64,000 bases of DNA, from assembly GCA_964483325.1 (NCBI GenBank), contig CAZAAW010000002.1, positions 1 to 64,000 on the forward strand, in the 5' to 3' direction. The notes under the pieces are model-generated. The model was not told the DNA's origin, searched no databases, and saw nothing but the letters and a program-made list of their open reading frames with translations. Shown in pieces: positions 26,878 to 35,391 of the stretch (the stretch's first letter is position 1; each line of letters starts with the position of its first letter). Source of the DNA: CAZAAW01 sp964483325. GTDB taxonomy: Bacteria > Pseudomonadota > Alphaproteobacteria > Rhizobiales > Kaistiaceae. A program made the position numbers and the translations under genes.

Positions 26878-27276
26878 TCAGCGCCGCCGGCGGGTCAGGC
26901 CCCGCGCCAGCCCGAAGGCGAAGGAGGCGGCGACAGTCGCCAGCCCGGCCGGGCGGCCCTTGATGCCGAACTCTTCCTGCATCTCCATCGCCGCCAGGCC
27001 CTGGCGCGGCTCCGCTTCCGGCCGCTCGCGCATCGCCGCCACGACGATCAGCACGAGGCCGAGCACCAGGAAAATGCCGGCGACGATCAGCTGAGCCGGG
27101 ATGACGCCGAGCTGGCCGGCGATCGCCGTGTAGAGCGCCGCGGTCAGGAAACCCAGCGCCACCAGCAGCATCAGCCCGCCGACGACATAGAGGGCGACGA
27201 GCCGGGCCATGCGGCCGAGGCTCTTCTCGGCCTGCCGCGCCGCGGCGTTGCCGATCGCCGAGAGGAACGACATCAT
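26878..27276 (-). CDS. YqjE/DUF1469-type (phage-holin-superfamily) membrane protein
   Basis: A 132-residue protein with two adjacent membrane helices (LVALYVVGGLMLLVALGFLTAALY and AQLIVAGIFLVLGLVLIVVAA), a basic C-terminus (GLARGLTRRRR) and an amphipathic N-terminal helix. These fit the YqjE/Act_holin family, found beside YqjD/ElaB-type proteins. It lies 41 bp after the DUF883 gene, repeating the E. coli yqjD-yqjE order. Start could be 27276 or 27273. Confidence 0.75.
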   Translation of the reverse strand: MMSFLSAIGNAAARQAEKSLGRMARLVALYVVGGLMLLVALGFLTAALYTAIAGQLGVIPAQLIVAGIFLVLGLVLIVVAAMRERPEAEPRQGLAAMEMQEEFGIKGRPAGLATVAASFAFGLARGLTRRRR

Positions 27277-27317
27277 GACGCCGCCAGCCCCTGTGGATTT
27301 GGTGGATAAGGCGGCGG

Positions 27318-27626
27318 TCAGCGCCGGGTGATGATCCCCAGGAGGTAGCCGAGACCGAGCGCCACCAGGACCGCCGTCAGCGGATTGCGGCCGATCATCG
27401 CCTCCATGTCGCGCGCCACCGCCTCGCCCCGCTCGCGCGCCTGGCCGGCCGTCATGCGCACCGATTCGCCGACCGAATCGACGGCATCGCGCAGCCCCGC
27501 CGCCATGTTGCCGGCCTGCTGGGTGCCGGTTTCCTTGAGCGTCTGGATCAGCGAGGCGACATCCTCGCGCAGCGCCTTGAGGTCGGCACCGATATCGGCA
27601 GCGGATTCTTCCGGGGTCTTGGCCAT
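27318..27626 (-). CDS. DUF883 (ElaB/YqjD-like) inner-membrane anchored protein
   Basis: A 102-residue protein: a long amphipathic helix (ADLKALREDVASLIQTLKE ... AVARDMEAMIG) followed by NPLTAVLVALGLGYLLGIITRR, the C-terminal glycine-rich membrane anchor typical of ElaB/YqjD. Relatives in E. coli bind ribosomes and tether them to the membrane in stationary phase. Together with the YqjE-like gene it forms a small operon. Whether it binds ribosomes here is inferred from family only. Confidence 0.82.
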   Translation of the reverse strand: MAKTPEESAADIGADLKALREDVASLIQTLKETGTQQAGNMAAGLRDAVDSVGESVRMTAGQARERGEAVARDMEAMIGRNPLTAVLVALGLGYLLGIITRR

Positions 27627-28026
27627 GATGTGCTCCTTGCTGGAACGGCAGACGGGGCTTTACCAACGCGGCCGAACCGCGCCGGTTCCGTCGCGACTGT
27701 TGCCAACATAACACGCTGGCCGCAAAAGAGCCGCATTCTGTTCCGGTGGGCTCTTGTCCGGGCGGCGATCGTCGGTATCATCGCCGCTATCGAACGAACG
27801 CGCTTTGCGTGCCGGGAGATTGAACGGGAGCGTCAGATAGAAGAGCCCCTTTTTGGAGGGCTCCGGGCACACCCTTTATGATATGCAATCCGGGCACTTT
27901 GACCCGGAAATCAATGATCTTCGGTTAATGTTCTAGGTTTTCCTTTTTTTACCAGCCGGCCCTTTGGCCGGCTTTTTTGTTTCCGGGCCGTTTATGGCAT
28001 GAGGCTGTCCCGCCTTCGCGATCCGG
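27627..28026. other. Non-coding stretch with two hairpins
   Basis: These 400 bases hold the promoter side of the DUF883 gene and no convincing protein-coding frame. A GAGCCC/GGGCTC stem lies around 27,844-27,865, then an AT-rich run leads to a strong plus-strand terminator at 27,955-27,978. Since no plus-strand gene precedes that terminator, a short non-coding transcript is possible. Confidence 0.5.
27955..27978 (+). terminator. Rho-independent terminator
   Basis: A perfect 7-bp stem (GCCGGCC, 27955-27961; GGCCGGC, 27966-27972) with loop CTTT is followed by six T. It reads on the plus strand, 48 bases before the TerB-like gene, and so ends a transcript that starts in the gap or antisense to the DUF883 gene. 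Confidence 0.85.
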
Positions 28027-28497
28027 ATGACGCCGATGTTCACTGCCCTGCGCCGCATGCTCGCCGACCTTGCCGCCCCGGTGCCTGTTCCGGAGGGACC
28101 GGCAGACGAGAAACTCGCCGCCGCGGCGCTGCTGTTCCATCTCATCGGCGTCGACGGGACGGTGTCGCCGGAAGAGCGGCAGCGCCTGCTGGTGGTGCTG
28201 ATGGAGCGCTTCGACCTTGACGCGGAGGCCGCCGAGGCGCTGATCGCCGCGGCGCGGACGGCCGATCTGGAAGCGGTCGACTTCTACGGCTTCACCAGCC
28301 TCCTCAAGACGCGGCTCGACGAGGAAGGACGCCAGCGCGTCGTCGGCATGATGTGGGAGATGGTGTATGCCGACGGCGTCGTGCATGAGTTCGAGGCCAA
28401 TCTCGTCTGGCGCGTCGCGGAGCTCCTCGGCGTTTCGACGCGCGACCGCATCCGTCTGAAGAAGGCGGCGCAGGACAAGGCGGGTGGCGCAGCCTGA
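28027..28497 (+). CDS. TerB-family protein
   Basis: A 156-residue all-helical soluble protein matching the TerB fold: AAALLFHLIGVDGTVSPEERQRLLVVL and VVGMMWEMVYADGVVHEFEANLVWRVAELLGVS. The two acidic D-G motifs (VDGTVSPEE and ADGVVHEFE) are the metal-binding-like pair of the family. Despite the tellurite-resistance name, stand-alone TerB-like proteins have no established function. It is monocistronic, starting 48 bp after a terminator. Confidence 0.85.
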   Translation: MTPMFTALRRMLADLAAPVPVPEGPADEKLAAAALLFHLIGVDGTVSPEERQRLLVVLMERFDLDAEAAEALIAAARTADLEAVDFYGFTSLLKTRLDEEGRQRVVGMMWEMVYADGVVHEFEANLVWRVAELLGVSTRDRIRLKKAAQDKAGGAA

Positions 28498-28697
28498 GCC
28501 GGGTGCCGTCCCGGGCTTGCAGGCTGCGAGGGGCGCTGCAATTTGCAATGCAGTTTCTGTTAAGCAAGCCCTAATCGTCTATCGACAGTAGCTATCGCGC
28601 ATCGGCCGCCCCATATGTTGTATGGCCCACTTGGCAGGCAGCTTGCCAAGGAAAGGGCAGGCCGATCTTTCGGGTTATGCGTGTTCGGCCAACTCGG

Positions 28698-28741
28698 ACG
28701 GGGGAAGACGGCCTGACGACCCCTGGGACGTCTTCCCCCGT
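28698..28741 (+). repeat. Perfect 13-bp stem-loop
   Basis: Arms ACGGGGGAAGACG (28698-28710) and CGTCTTCCCCCGT (28729-28741) enclose an 18-base loop. It has no T-run after it. The purine-rich 5' arm contains GGGGGAAG, which could hide or expose a ribosome-site-like sequence. Confidence 0.6.
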
Positions 28742-28871
28742 TCTCGATATCGCGCCTGTCTCGCGCGCCTCCCGTCCGCCATGTTTGCCGCGTCATGATC
28801 GCCGCCTTGAATTGGTTCGGCAACCTGATCATAATGGCGGAACGATTTCATCCATGGTTGCATTTCGGCCA

Positions 28872-28910
28872 GACCGCCCGCCGAGCCTGACGCTCGGGGC
28901 GGTCGTTTTT
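28872..28910 (+). terminator. Rho-independent terminator in the transporter leader
   Basis: Arms GACCGCCC..CGAGC (28872-28886) and GCTCGGGGCGGTC (28892-28904) pair with a two-base bulge, followed by GTTTTT. It lies 80 bases upstream of the MFS transporter start and reads in the same direction, so it could end a small RNA or act as an attenuator. Confidence 0.75.
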
Positions 28911-28990
28911 GCGCCTGACGGCGGCGGGGCCTGCCGGGCAGACGGCGGCATCGCAAATGCATCCGGCCAGACGGACTGAGGAGACACTGC

Positions 28991-30559
28991 TTGGCGACGA
29001 CCGCGACCCTGCCGCCGGAAAGCGAACAGCCGCACCAGCCGATCGCGCTGATCATCGGCGCCCTGATCCTGGTGGTGGCGCTGGCGATGCTCGACCAGAC
29101 CATCGTGTCGACGGCGCTGCCGACGATCGTCGGCGATCTCGGCGGCCTTGAGCACCTTTCCTGGGTGGTCACCGCCTATCTGCTGACCAGCACCGCCGTG
29201 ACGCCGATCTACGGCAAGCTCGGCGACATGTTCGGCCGCAAGATCATCCTTCAGGCGGCCATCGTCATCTTCGTCATCGGCTCGGGCCTGTGCGGCATCG
29301 CCCAAGACATGGTCCAACTCATCCTCTTCCGCGCCGTGCAAGGCATCGGCGGCGGGGGCCTGATGGTGGTGACGATGGCGGCGGTGGCCGATGTCGTGCC
29401 GCCGCGCGAGCGCGGCCGCTATCAGGGCTATTTCGGCGCCACCTTCGGCGCGGCGACGATCCTCGGGCCGCTGCTCGGCGGCTTCTTCGTCGATCATTTC
29501 AGCTGGCACTGGATCTTCTTCATCAACGTGCCGCTGGCGGTGGTCGCCTTCGTCGTGCTCGGCATCGCCTTCCATGCCCCGCCCGGCACCACCGGCCGCA
29601 AGATCGACTATGCCGGCTCGGTCCTCCTCGCCGCGGCGCTGACGGCGACGATCCTCTTCACCAGCCTCGGCGGCCATACGCTCGGCTGGGATTCGCCGCA
29701 GATCATCGGCCTGATCGCCCTTGCCGCCGGCGCCACCCTCGCCTTCATCTGGGTCGAGAGCCGGGCGGCCGAGCCGATCCTGCCGCTCGGCCTCTTCCGC
29801 AACGGCATCTTCACCGTCTCCGCGGCGATGGGCTTCATCGTCGGCCTGGCGCTGTTCGGCGCTGTCACCTTCATGCCGCTCTACCTGCAGGTGGCGAAGG
29901 GCGTCAGCCCGACGGCTTCCGGCCTGCAGCTGACGCCGATGATGGCCGGCTCGCTGATCATGTCGATCGGCAGCGGTCTGCTCATCACCCGCACTGGCCG
30001 CTACCGCATCTTCCCGATCATCGGCACAGTCATCATGGCGGGCGCCATGCTGCTGCTGTCGCGGCTCGGGGTCGAGACGCCGTCCTGGGTGGCCTCGCTC
30101 GACATGCTGATCCTCGGCTGCGGTCTCGGCCTCACCATGCAGGTGCTGATCCTGGCGGCGCAGAACGCCGTGCCGCCGGCGCAGGTCGGCGTCGCCACGG
30201 CGGGTGCGACAATGTTCCGGCAGATCGGCGGCTCGATCGGCGTCGCGCTGTTCGGCGCCATCTTCACCAACCGCCTGACGGCGGAGATCGCCGCCATCAT
30301 GCCGCCCGGCGTCACGCCGCCGACCGCCGTCAACCCGGCGATGATGGAAGCCCTGCCGGAAGGGCTGCGCGGCAGCTTCCTCGTCGCCTTCACCAATGCG
30401 CTGGCGCCGGTCTTCATGACCGCGGCGGCGATCGCCGTCATCGCCTTCATCCTCAGCTGGACGCTGCGCGAGACGCCGCTGCGCGGCCGCGGCCCGGGCA
30501 GCCGCAAGAGCGACACGCCGCCGCCAAGCGCCGAGGAAGTCCCCGGCCTCGTCGGCTGA
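28991..30559 (+). CDS. MFS multidrug efflux transporter, DHA2 (14-helix) family
   Basis: A 522-residue inner-membrane proton-driven exporter. The TTG at 28991, seven bases after GGAG, gives MATTATLPPESEQPHQP before the first helix. Motifs are LDQTIVSTALPTIVGDL (helix 1, D1-like), GKLGDMFGRKII (motif A), RAVQGIGGGGLMVV (motif B) and GPLLGGFFVDHFSWHWIFFINVP (motif C plus WRWIF-like). These mark the EmrB/QacA drug-efflux group. No EmrA-type adaptor or regulator is adjacent. A terminator in the leader may control its expression. Confidence 0.92.
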   Translation: MATTATLPPESEQPHQPIALIIGALILVVALAMLDQTIVSTALPTIVGDLGGLEHLSWVVTAYLLTSTAVTPIYGKLGDMFGRKIILQAAIVIFVIGSGLCGIAQDMVQLILFRAVQGIGGGGLMVVTMAAVADVVPPRERGRYQGYFGATFGAATILGPLLGGFFVDHFSWHWIFFINVPLAVVAFVVLGIAFHAPPGTTGRKIDYAGSVLLAAALTATILFTSLGGHTLGWDSPQIIGLIALAAGATLAFIWVESRAAEPILPLGLFRNGIFTVSAAMGFIVGLALFGAVTFMPLYLQVAKGVSPTASGLQLTPMMAGSLIMSIGSGLLITRTGRYRIFPIIGTVIMAGAMLLLSRLGVETPSWVASLDMLILGCGLGLTMQVLILAAQNAVPPAQVGVATAGATMFRQIGGSIGVALFGAIFTNRLTAEIAAIMPPGVTPPTAVNPAMMEALPEGLRGSFLVAFTNALAPVFMTAAAIAVIAFILSWTLRETPLRGRGPGSRKSDTPPPSAEEVPGLVG

Positions 30560-30634
30560 GCCACCGCGCCCGGGCTTCCCAAAGCATCGCCGGATGGCCA
30601 TCATCGCGCCATCCTTGCGGCGGGCGGAGAAGCG

Positions 30635-32851
30635 ATGCGGGCGCGGGCTGGGCGGCTCTATCTCCTTCTCGTCGGGCTGTTCCTCGCCGGCGGCGTCACC
30701 CTGCGGCTGGCCGATCCGTTCTTCGTCGAGGCGCTGCGGCTGATCGCCTTCGATTCCTACCAGCGCCTCAGCCCCGGCACCTATGACCCGGACCTGCCGG
30801 TGCGGGTTGTCGACATCGACGACGAATCGCTGCAGCGCATCGGCCAGTGGCCGTGGCCGCGCACGGCGATGGCCGACCTGCTCACCCGCCTGCAGCAGGA
30901 CGGCGCGGCGGTGGTCGCCTTCGACGTGCTGTTTTCCGAGCCCGACCAGACCTCGCCGGAGGAGGTGGTGAAGCGCCTGCCGGAAGCGCTGCGGCCGCGT
31001 CTCGGCGATATCCTCGCCGGCAGCACGCCGAACGACGCCCGCTTCGCCGCTGCCATCGCCGCCGGCCGGACGGTGCTGGCCTCGGTGCTGACCAATGGCG
31101 CGCCCGGCGGCGTTCATGCCGAGAAGGCCGGCTTCGCCGTCGCCGGCGATGATCCGCGGCCCTTCATCGCCGCCTTCCCCGGCCTTGCCGCCAACCTGCC
31201 GGCGCTGGAGGCAGGCGCCGCCGGTGTCGGGGCGATCAACTGGGTGCCGGATCGCGACCAGATCGTCCGGCGCGTGCCGCTGGTCTACCGGCACGGCGAG
31301 GAATTCGTGCCGACGCTGTTCATGGAGGCGCTGCGCGTCGCGCAGGGCGCCGGCACCTATGTGCTGCGCGCCTCCAATGCCTCGGGCCAGACCGCCTTCG
31401 GCGCCGCCACCGGGCTCAACGCCGTGCGGGTCGGCGATGTCGACGTGCCGACCGACGCCGATGGCGGCATCTGGCTGCGTTTCCGCCCCTCAAACCCCGC
31501 GGCCTTCATCCCGGCGTGGAAGGTGCTGGCCGGCGAGGCCGACGCGGCGGAGATCGCCGGCCGCATCATCCTGGTCGGCACCAGCGCCGCCGGCCTCGTC
31601 GACCTGCGCGCCACGCCGCTCGATCCGGCAGCCGCCGGCGTCGAGATCCATGCCCAGGCGCTGGAGCATATCCTGAGCGGCGCGGCGCTGACGCGGCCGG
31701 ACTATGCGCTCGCCGTCGAGCTGGCGCTGACAGTAGCGCTCGGGCTGCTTCTCGGCGCGCTGCTGCCGCGCCTCTCGGCGCGGCGGGCGGCGCTGTCGGG
31801 GCTCGTCGCCATCGCCGTCCTGCCGGTCGCCGCCTTCCTCGCCTTCGACCGCGCCGGCCTCCTGTTCGACCCGACCTGGCCGATGGTGACGCTGGGCCTG
31901 CTGGTGGCCGGGGCCACCTTCTATGTCTATCGCCGTGTCGAGCATCAGCGCGGCGAGATGCGCCGCGCCTTCGGCCACTACGTCGCCCCGGCAGTGGTCG
32001 ACGAGATCATTGCCGATCCGCAGCGCCTGCAGCTCGGCGGCGAGATCCGCCGCCTGACGCTGATGTTCTGCGACGTGCGCAACTTCACCGCGATCTCGGA
32101 ACGCCTCAGCGCCACCGAGCTCACCAGCTTCATCAACGAGCTGCTGTCGCCGCTCAGCGAGATCATTCTCGGCGAGCGCGGCACGATCGACAAATACATG
32201 GGCGACGCCATCATGGCGTTCTGGAACGCCCCGCTGGACCATCCCGAGCACGAGGCAGCCGCCTGCCGCGCCGCGCTGGCGATGATCACCCGCATGGACG
32301 GCATGAACGCCCGCTGGCGGGCCGAGGCCGAAGCCGCCGGGCGGCCGTTTGCGGCAGTGCGCATAGGCATCGGCATCAATTCCGGCGATTGCTGCGTCGG
32401 CAATCTCGGCTCGGCCTACCGCTTCGACTATTCGGCCATCGGCGACGAGGTCAACGTCGCCTCGCGCCTGGAAGGGCTGTGCAAGGTCTATGGCCTGCCG
32501 GTCGTCGTCGGCGAGGCGACGGTCGCCAGCCACCCAGCCCTGGCGGCGCTGGAGATCGACCGCGTGCGCGTCAAGGGCCGTGCCGAGGCGAGCCGTATCT
32601 TCACCCTGCTGGACGCCTTTCCCGGCGCGGCTGAGATGGCGGCGGAGCTGACGCAGCGCCACGCGGCGATCCTTGCCGCCTACCGGGCTCGCGACTGGGA
32701 GGACGCCGAGGCGGCGATCGACAAGGCGCAGGCGCTCGGCATCGAGGGTCTTGGCGGCCTCTATGCCGTCTACCGGTCGCGCGTCTCGTTCCTCCGCAGC
32801 AATCCGCCGCCGCCGGATTGGGACGGGACCTTTACCGCCACCGCCAAGTAG
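30635..32851 (+). CDS. Adenylate/guanylate cyclase with CHASE2 sensor
   Basis: A 738-residue class III nucleotide cyclase. An N-terminal membrane helix is followed by a periplasmic CHASE2 domain (residues 35-340; VRVVDIDDESLQRIGQWPWPR, VVAFDVLFSEPDQ). Three membrane helices come next (about 355-435), then the cyclase domain from about 465: LMFCDVRNFTAISERL and DKYMGDAIMAFW supply the two metal-binding Asp, and GDEVNVASRLEGLCK the transition-state region. It probably makes cAMP in response to an envelope signal. A cyclic-nucleotide-binding protein and a FecR-domain protein, both frequent companions of CHASE2 cyclases, lie elsewhere in the window. Confidence 0.93.
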   Translation: MRARAGRLYLLLVGLFLAGGVTLRLADPFFVEALRLIAFDSYQRLSPGTYDPDLPVRVVDIDDESLQRIGQWPWPRTAMADLLTRLQQDGAAVVAFDVLFSEPDQTSPEEVVKRLPEALRPRLGDILAGSTPNDARFAAAIAAGRTVLASVLTNGAPGGVHAEKAGFAVAGDDPRPFIAAFPGLAANLPALEAGAAGVGAINWVPDRDQIVRRVPLVYRHGEEFVPTLFMEALRVAQGAGTYVLRASNASGQTAFGAATGLNAVRVGDVDVPTDADGGIWLRFRPSNPAAFIPAWKVLAGEADAAEIAGRIILVGTSAAGLVDLRATPLDPAAAGVEIHAQALEHILSGAALTRPDYALAVELALTVALGLLLGALLPRLSARRAALSGLVAIAVLPVAAFLAFDRAGLLFDPTWPMVTLGLLVAGATFYVYRRVEHQRGEMRRAFGHYVAPAVVDEIIADPQRLQLGGEIRRLTLMFCDVRNFTAISERLSATELTSFINELLSPLSEIILGERGTIDKYMGDAIMAFWNAPLDHPEHEAAACRAALAMITRMDGMNARWRAEAEAAGRPFAAVRIGIGINSGDCCVGNLGSAYRFDYSAIGDEVNVASRLEGLCKVYGLPVVVGEATVASHPALAALEIDRVRVKGRAEASRIFTLLDAFPGAAEMAAELTQRHAAILAAYRARDWEDAEAAIDKAQALGIEGLGGLYAVYRSRVSFLRSNPPPPDWDGTFTATAK

Positions 32852-32916
32852 ACTGTGCGAACGCCGCGGCACGGGCTAGCATCCATCGCGTCGGGGGCGA
32901 CGGGGCTGTGTTGAGA

Positions 32917-33312
32917 ATGGATGAGCTGACGCGCCTGGCGCTGCTGACCCTCGTTGTCCTGGAGCTGAAGCATTTCGTCTTCGATTTCATTCTCCAGACG
33001 CCCTACCAGCTGCGCAACAAGGGCACCTACGGCCACCCGGGAGGCATCCTGCATTCGGGCCTGCATGTCGCAGGGACGCTGCTCGCCTTCCTTGTCATCA
33101 CGCCGTCGCCGTGGCTGGGCGTCGCCATCGTCGTCGGCGAATTCGTCGTGCACTACCATATCGACTGGGCCAAGGAGCAGATCGGCCGCCGGCTGCGGCT
33201 GAAGCCGGACAGCGGCGGCTTCTGGACCGCCCTCGGCGTCGACCAGCTGCTGCACCACCTGACCTATGTGGCGATCACCGCCATTCTTGCCGCCAACGCC
33301 GCCCAGGCCTGA
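32917..33312 (+). CDS. DUF3307-family membrane protein
   Basis: A 131-residue protein from ATG 32917 with hydrophobic helices LALLTLVVLELKHFVFDFIL, GLHVAGTLLAFLVI and YVAITAILAANAA. Conserved polar elements HxxxDF-like (KHFVFDFILQTPYQL), HSGLHV and HYHIDWAKEQIG lie at helix ends and match the DUF3307 pattern. Several histidines and aspartates suggest a possible metal site, but no activity is known. It follows the cyclase gene by 65 bp. Confidence 0.75.
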   Translation: MDELTRLALLTLVVLELKHFVFDFILQTPYQLRNKGTYGHPGGILHSGLHVAGTLLAFLVITPSPWLGVAIVVGEFVVHYHIDWAKEQIGRRLRLKPDSGGFWTALGVDQLLHHLTYVAITAILAANAAQA

Positions 33313-33424
33313 GCGTTTCACACGGTTTGTCGCGCTGCGACATCAACTCTGACTTGCCCGCCGAATCGCGCCGGTCCATGGTCCGCACGCTTTCAGATCA
33401 TGGCTGGCGGAGGCGCGGGACGCG

Positions 33425-34591
33425 TTGCTGGAAAAGGTTTTGACGGCGGAAGCGCCGGTCCAGGCTGACATTCCCTTCATCGACCTCAAGGCGCAGCGCC
33501 GCCGGCTCGGTCCCGCCATCGAGGCGGCCGTGCTCAAGGTCGTCGACCACGGCCAATACATCATGGGGCCGGAAGTCGCAGCGCTGGAGGGGCGCCTCGC
33601 CGCCTTCTGCGGCGCCCGCCATGTCGTGAGCTGCGCCAACGGCACCGACGCGCTGGCAATGGTGCTGATGGCGCGCGGCATCGGCCCCGGCGACGCGGTG
33701 ATCTGCCCCAGCTTCACCTTCGCAGCAACCGCCGAGGTGATCGCCTGGATGGGCGCCACCATCGTCTTTGCCGATATCCGCGAGGACACCTTCAACCTCG
33801 ACACCGACAGCATCGCCGCCGGCATCCGGCTGGCGCGGCAGCAGGGCCTGCGGCCGGCGGCGGTGATCGCCGTCGACCTGTTCGGCCAGCCGGCCGACTA
33901 TGACGCCATCGAGGCGCTGTGCGCCGCCGAGGGCCTGTGGCTGCTCAGCGATGCGGCGCAGAGCTTCGGCGCTACCTATCGCGGCCGCAAGGTCGGGACG
34001 ATCGGGCTCGCCACCGCCACGAGCTTTTTCCCGGCCAAGCCGCTCGGCTGCTACGGCGACGGCGGCGCCATCTTCACCGACGACGACGATCTCGCCGAAA
34101 CGTTGCGCTCGGTGCGCAATCACGGCCAGGGCGCCGACCGCTACGACAATGTCCGCATCGGCCTCAATGGCCGGCTCGATACGATGCAGGCGGCGGTGCT
34201 GATCGAGAAGCTGCGCATCTTCGCCGACGAGATCGAGGCGCGGAACCGCGCCGCGGAGCGCTACAGCGCGGCGCTCGCCGATGTCGCGACGGTGCCGTTC
34301 GTCGCCGCGGGCTGCGTCTCGGTGTGGGCGCAATATACGATCCGGCTGCGCGACACCGACCGCGACGCCTTCCGCGGCTTGCTGCAGCGGCGTGGCGTGC
34401 CGACGGCGATCTACTATCCGAAGCCGCTGCATGTGCAGCCGGCCTATGTCGCGCACGCGCTTGCCGGCACCAGCCTGCCGGTGACCGAGCGGCTGGCCGG
34501 CGATGTCGTCAGCCTGCCGATGCACGCCTATCTCGATGGGCCGGTGCAGGACCACATCATCGCCGCCGTGCGCGACGCCATCGCGGCCTGA
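33425..34591 (+). CDS. DegT/DnrJ/EryC1/StrS sugar aminotransferase, WbpE-like
   Basis: A PLP-dependent aminotransferase of 388 residues, TTG start at 33425. It opens with IPFIDLKAQRRRLGPAIEAAV and shows CANGTDALAMVLMA, DAAQSFGATYRG and TSFFPAKPLGCYGDGGAIFTDD with the PLP-binding Lys in FPAKPLG. This version of the motifs is close to WbpE/WlbA-pathway enzymes that aminate UDP-3-keto-sugar uronates for surface polysaccharides. No wbpA, wbpB or wbpD partner is next to it, so the exact sugar is unproven. It ends 4 bp from a converging SDR gene. Confidence 0.9.
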   Translation: MLEKVLTAEAPVQADIPFIDLKAQRRRLGPAIEAAVLKVVDHGQYIMGPEVAALEGRLAAFCGARHVVSCANGTDALAMVLMARGIGPGDAVICPSFTFAATAEVIAWMGATIVFADIREDTFNLDTDSIAAGIRLARQQGLRPAAVIAVDLFGQPADYDAIEALCAAEGLWLLSDAAQSFGATYRGRKVGTIGLATATSFFPAKPLGCYGDGGAIFTDDDDLAETLRSVRNHGQGADRYDNVRIGLNGRLDTMQAAVLIEKLRIFADEIEARNRAAERYSAALADVATVPFVAAGCVSVWAQYTIRLRDTDRDAFRGLLQRRGVPTAIYYPKPLHVQPAYVAHALAGTSLPVTERLAGDVVSLPMHAYLDGPVQDHIIAAVRDAIAA

Positions 34592-34594
34592 GGC

Positions 34595-35377
34595 TCAGCC
34601 CTCGCGGGCCGGCGGCCTCGGCGTCAGCAGCCGGTCGGCGAGGCCGATCGGCAGCAGGCTCAGCAGCCGCGCCGCGAAGCGCACCGAGAACGGGAAGGCG
34701 ATGAAGCGCGAGCCGCGCGACAGGCCGGCGACGATCGTCTCGGCGGCGCGCTCCAGCTTCCACATCGGCCTGAGGGTGACCCCCTGCGTCAGTGGCGTCT
34801 CGACGAAGCCGGGACAGACCACCGACACGGCGACGCCGTGTGGGGCGAGCAGCCGGCGCAGGGCGTCGCCATAGGTCCTGACCGCCGCCTTGGAGGCGGA
34901 ATAGGCCGGCGCCTGCGGCAGGCCGAGATAGCCGGCGAGCGAGCTCATGATGGCGATCTGGCCGCGCCGCCGCGCCACGAAGGCCGGCACCATCGGCGTC
35001 ACCGTGTTGACGACGCCGAGGACATTGGTGGCGAGGATGCGAGCGGCCGTCTCGCCATAGTCGTCCTCGGCGATGTTGGCGTCGTCGCCGCCGATGCCGG
35101 CATTGGCGATCAGCAGATCGATCGGCACCAGGGCGTCGCGGCGCAGCAGCCAGGCGCGCGTCGCCATGGCGTCGGTGACGTCGAGGACTTCGAGGTCGAG
35201 GGACGGCGAGGCGGTGCAGCTGGCGCCGATATCGTTGAGCCGGTCGGCATTGCGGCCGGTCAGCGACAGTACCGCGCCGAGCCGCGCATAGTGCTGGGCA
35301 AGGGCGGCGCCGAGGCCGCTGCTGGCGCCGGTAATGGCGACATGGCGCGGCGGCGACGGCACCGTCACGCGGGCCAC
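34595..35377 (-). CDS. Short-chain dehydrogenase/reductase
   Basis: A 260-residue SDR. The GTG at 35377 follows GGCGGAG and is the first start before the Rossmann motif TGASSGLGAAL. Further motifs are NAGIGG, the catalytic Ser in SSLAGYLG and YSASK (Tyr and Lys), and PGFVETPLT. The C-terminus is hydrophobic (FSVRFAARLLSLLPIGLADRLL), as in membrane-associated SDRs acting on lipids or quinone-like compounds. The substrate is unknown. It lies 14 bp after the AprI/Inh-domain gene. Confidence 0.88.
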   Translation of the reverse strand: MARVTVPSPPRHVAITGASSGLGAALAQHYARLGAVLSLTGRNADRLNDIGASCTASPSLDLEVLDVTDAMATRAWLLRRDALVPIDLLIANAGIGGDDANIAEDDYGETAARILATNVLGVVNTVTPMVPAFVARRRGQIAIMSSLAGYLGLPQAPAYSASKAAVRTYGDALRRLLAPHGVAVSVVCPGFVETPLTQGVTLRPMWKLERAAETIVAGLSRGSRFIAFPFSVRFAARLLSLLPIGLADRLLTPRPPAREG

Positions 35378-35391
35378 GGATGCCGCTCCGC

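Larger units (their letters stand above)
28498..28990. other. Non-coding stretch with three stem-loops
   Basis: No supported gene lies here. Visible structure on the plus strand: a CTTGGCA/TGCCAAG stem (28630-28636 and 28644-28650), a perfect 13-bp stem (28698-28710 with 28729-28741), and a Rho-independent terminator at 28872-28910. The last 80 bases lead to the transporter start. A structured small RNA or a leader with an attenuator would fit; none of the known RNA families that I can recall matches. Confidence 0.5.

Noticed and set aside
28829..31294. Open frame of 821 codons on the minus strand
   Set aside because: Antisense to the MFS transporter and cyclase genes; Asp/Arg/His-rich shadow of codon positions.
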